Both the position numbers and the translations under genes were made by a program. Below are positions 3,399 through 5,617 of a DNA stretch of 5,617 nucleotides, piece after piece (position 1 is the first letter of the stretch; every line of letters begins with the position of its first letter). The notes below the pieces were generated by a model. It had not been told where the DNA came from. It made no database searches and saw nothing but the letters and a program-made list of their open reading frames with translations. This DNA comes from Rhodobacterales bacterium UBA7416 (lineage in GTDB: Bacteria > Pseudomonadota > Alphaproteobacteria > Rhodobacterales > Rhodobacteraceae). The stretch covers positions 10,822 through 16,438 of the forward strand of contig DKMK01000108.1 in assembly GCA_002469545.1 (NCBI GenBank), given 5' to 3'.

Positions 3399-5617
3399 AT
3401 GGCAGAACTAAAAAACATCGAAATTCGCGGTGCACGGGAACACAATCTAAAATCCATCGATGTAGATATACCACGAGACAAGCTAGTTGTAATCACTGGT
3501 CTGTCTGGATCAGGGAAATCATCGCTGGCATTTGACACAATCTATGCCGAAGGTCAGCGTCGATATGTCGAAAGCTTGTCTGCATATGCACGCCAATTCC
3601 TTGATATGATGCAAAAACCTGATGTTGACCATATTTCCGGCTTGTCGCCAGCAATCTCGATTGAACAAAAAACAACATCAAAAAACCCACGCTCTACAGT
3701 CGGCACGGTAACCGAAATTTATGACTATATGCGCTTGTTATACGCACGTGTTGGCACGCCATTTTCTCCGACAACAGGCCTTCCAATCGAAGCACAACAG
3801 ATTTCCGAAATGGTCGATCGCGTGATGACCATGGGCGACGGAATACGGGCGTTTCTATTGGCACCAATTGTTCGTGATCGAAAAGGCGAATACCGCAAGG
3901 AATTTCAAGAGCTTAAAAAGCAAGGTTTTCAACGCGTAAAAGTGGACGGCGAATTCTATGAACTTGAAGATGTTCCAACATTAGACAAAAAATATCGCCA
4001 CAACATTGATGTCGTTGTCGATCGCATTGTGATCAAAAGCGGCTTGGAGCAACGTCTAGCTGACAGTTTTCGAACAGCATTGGATCTTGCGGATGGGATC
4101 GCCATTCTGGAAACCGCCCCCAAAGAGGGTGAACCGGAACGCATGACATTCTCCGAGAAATTTGCATGTCCTGTCAGCGGATTTACAATTTCAGAGATCG
4201 AACCCCGCCTATTTTCCTTTAACGCGCCATTTGGTGCGTGCCCTGAATGCGACGGACTTGGCGTAGAGCTGTTTTTCGATGAACGTTTGGTTGTGCCAGA
4301 TCCATCATTAAGCCTTTACGCAGGTGCATTGGCACCGTGGGCCAAAGGTAAATCACCATATTTCCGTCAAACGATCGAAGCATTGGCAAAATACTATGAC
4401 TTCGACAAAGACGCCGCATGGCGTGATTTACCCAAAAAAGTACAACAAGTTATGTTGTATGGTTCAGGCAAAGAAGAAATCCCTTTTCGTTACGACGAAG
4501 GTGGGCGCGTATACGAAGTAACCCGCAACTTCGAAGGCGTAATCCCAAACATGGAACGTCGGTACCGTGAAACCGACAGCAATTGGATTCGCGAAGAATT
4601 CGAACGTTACCAAAACAACCGACATTGTGGTTCCTGCGATGGCTATCGTCTACGACCCGAGGCTTTGGCCGTCAAAATTGCAGGTATTCACGTTGGTCAA
4701 GTTGTCCAAATGTCTATCAAAGAAGCACTGGATTGGATTGAAAGCGTCCCCGCGAGCCTTACCAAACAGAAAAATGCAATTGCATTAGCAATATTAAAGG
4801 AAATACGCGAACGTCTCGGTTTTTTGGTTAATGTTGGTTTGAATTATCTCACGCTTTCGCGCAATTCGGGCACTCTTTCAGGTGGTGAAAGCCAACGTAT
4901 TCGATTGGCGAGTCAGATCGGATCGGGCCTAACGGGCGTTCTCTATGTGTTGGATGAACCCTCAATCGGATTACATCAACGCGACAACGGCCGCCTTTTA
5001 GAAACCCTTAAAAACCTACGCGACCAAGGAAACACAGTTATTGTCGTTGAACACGACGAAGAAGCCGTCCGCACAGCAGATTACGTTTTAGATATTGGCC
5101 CTGGCGCCGGTGTTCATGGCGGGCAAATCACGGCCAAGGGCACACCAAACCAAATCATCAAAAACAAAAACTCCATTACCGGTCAATATCTTAGCGGCAA
5201 GCGTAAGATTCCGGTTCCAGCCGAACGCCGCACAGGTAACGGCAAAGAAATTGTCGTCACGAATGCGACAGGAAATAACCTAAAGGGCATCAATGCCAGC
5301 TTTCCTTTGGGCACGTTCACTTGCGTTACAGGTGTTTCTGGTGGCGGTAAATCAACACTGACTATCGAAACACTCTTTAAAACGGCATCTATGCGTTTGA
5401 ATGGTGCAAAACAAACGCCTGCCCATTGCGATGAAATCCGCGGCCTTACATATTTGGACAAAGTGATTGATATCGATCAACGTGCAATCGGTCGTACACC
5501 ACGTTCAAATCCAGCAACTTACACTGGTGCTTTCACACCGATCCGCGATTGGTTCGCGGGAATGCCAGAATCCAAAGCACGCGGCTATAAACCAGGGCGT
5601 TTCAGTTTTAATGTCAA
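3399..5617 (+). CDS. uvrA: Excinuclease ABC subunit A, N-terminal 739 residues (cut by window edge)
   Basis: UvrA is the damage-recognition ATPase of nucleotide excision repair; its dimer loads UvrB onto lesions. The full protein is usually about 940-970 residues, so roughly three quarters is present. In order: Walker A GLSGSGKSS (34-42, Lys40); the YVESLSAYARQF block (56-67); a UvrB-binding region (about 130-250); the first zinc module, Cys257, Cys281 and Cys284, with Ser260 in place of the usual second Cys; the insertion region including CGSC at 410-413; the ABC signature LSGGE (493-497); Walker B YVLDE (516-520) followed by PSIGLHQRDN; a second Walker A GVSGGGKST (645-653, Lys651); and GRTPRSNPATYTGAFTP near 698-714. 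The second zinc finger and second signature lie past the window. The ATG at 3399 follows AGGGTAGGG and leads straight into the conserved IEIRGAREHNL. No LexA box of the alphaproteobacterial type is seen upstream. Identity is certain. Confidence 0.98.
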   Translation, partial: MAELKNIEIRGAREHNLKSIDVDIPRDKLVVITGLSGSGKSSLAFDTIYAEGQRRYVESLSAYARQFLDMMQKPDVDHISGLSPAISIEQKTTSKNPRSTVGTVTEIYDYMRLLYARVGTPFSPTTGLPIEAQQISEMVDRVMTMGDGIRAFLLAPIVRDRKGEYRKEFQELKKQGFQRVKVDGEFYELEDVPTLDKKYRHNIDVVVDRIVIKSGLEQRLADSFRTALDLADGIAILETAPKEGEPERMTFSEKFACPVSGFTISEIEPRLFSFNAPFGACPECDGLGVELFFDERLVVPDPSLSLYAGALAPWAKGKSPYFRQTIEALAKYYDFDKDAAWRDLPKKVQQVMLYGSGKEEIPFRYDEGGRVYEVTRNFEGVIPNMERRYRETDSNWIREEFERYQNNRHCGSCDGYRLRPEALAVKIAGIHVGQVVQMSIKEALDWIESVPASLTKQKNAIALAILKEIRERLGFLVNVGLNYLTLSRNSGTLSGGESQRIRLASQIGSGLTGVLYVLDEPSIGLHQRDNGRLLETLKNLRDQGNTVIVVEHDEEAVRTADYVLDIGPGAGVHGGQITAKGTPNQIIKNKNSITGQYLSGKRKIPVPAERRTGNGKEIVVTNATGNNLKGINASFPLGTFTCVTGVSGGGKSTLTIETLFKTASMRLNGAKQTPAHCDEIRGLTYLDKVIDIDQRAIGRTPRSNPATYTGAFTPIRDWFAGMPESKARGYKPGRFSFNV

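Noticed and set aside
5183..5461. 92-codon minus-strand open frame within uvrA
   Set aside because: Antisense to well-conserved uvrA sequence; composition is that of a reverse-frame shadow.
1..5617. CRISPR array, insertion sequence, prophage or defence island
   Set aside because: No regularly spaced repeats, no transposase or integrase reading frame, and no terminal repeats or attachment sites were seen; the genes are mostly housekeeping.

Overview
The window looks like a chromosomal housekeeping stretch from an alphaproteobacterium of moderate GC content. The grouping of uvrA, ssb and gyrA is a common alphaproteobacterial arrangement. Two details of the UvrA protein, CPVS in the first zinc finger and GVSGGGKST in the second Walker A, match alphaproteobacterial UvrA as I remember it. 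The genus cannot be read from the sequence. Both end genes, gyrA and uvrA, are cut by the window edges.

Layout: a divergent intergenic region at 2592-2704 splits the window. To its left, on the minus strand and in transcription order, are ssb (2591-2073), a membrane-anchored TerB-domain protein (1984-1355), a 3-hydroxyisobutyrate-dehydrogenase-like NAD(P) oxidoreductase (1274-312) and the first 53 codons of gyrA (161-1). To its right, on the plus strand, are a small exported SLT-family lytic transglycosylase (2705-3316) and the first 739 codons of uvrA (3399-5617). The left-hand genes are spaced by 88, 80 and 150 bp, so they need not form one tight operon.

Function: SSB, UvrA and GyrA act in single-strand protection, nucleotide excision repair and supercoiling. 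The transglycosylase cuts peptidoglycan, the oxidoreductase probably acts on a small beta-hydroxyacid, and the role of the TerB protein is unknown. No CRISPR array, tRNA, rRNA, insertion sequence or phage gene was seen.

The least expected signal lies in the leaders. Three consecutive minus-strand genes (terB-like, oxidoreductase, gyrA) each have an inverted repeat whose 3' arm contains or overlaps the likely Shine-Dalgarno sequence. Two of these are perfect 9-bp arms. The leader upstream of gyrA also holds several further dyads. I did not find a clearly novel multi-gene system. The leader hairpins and the TerB protein beside ssb are the best candidates for a second look.
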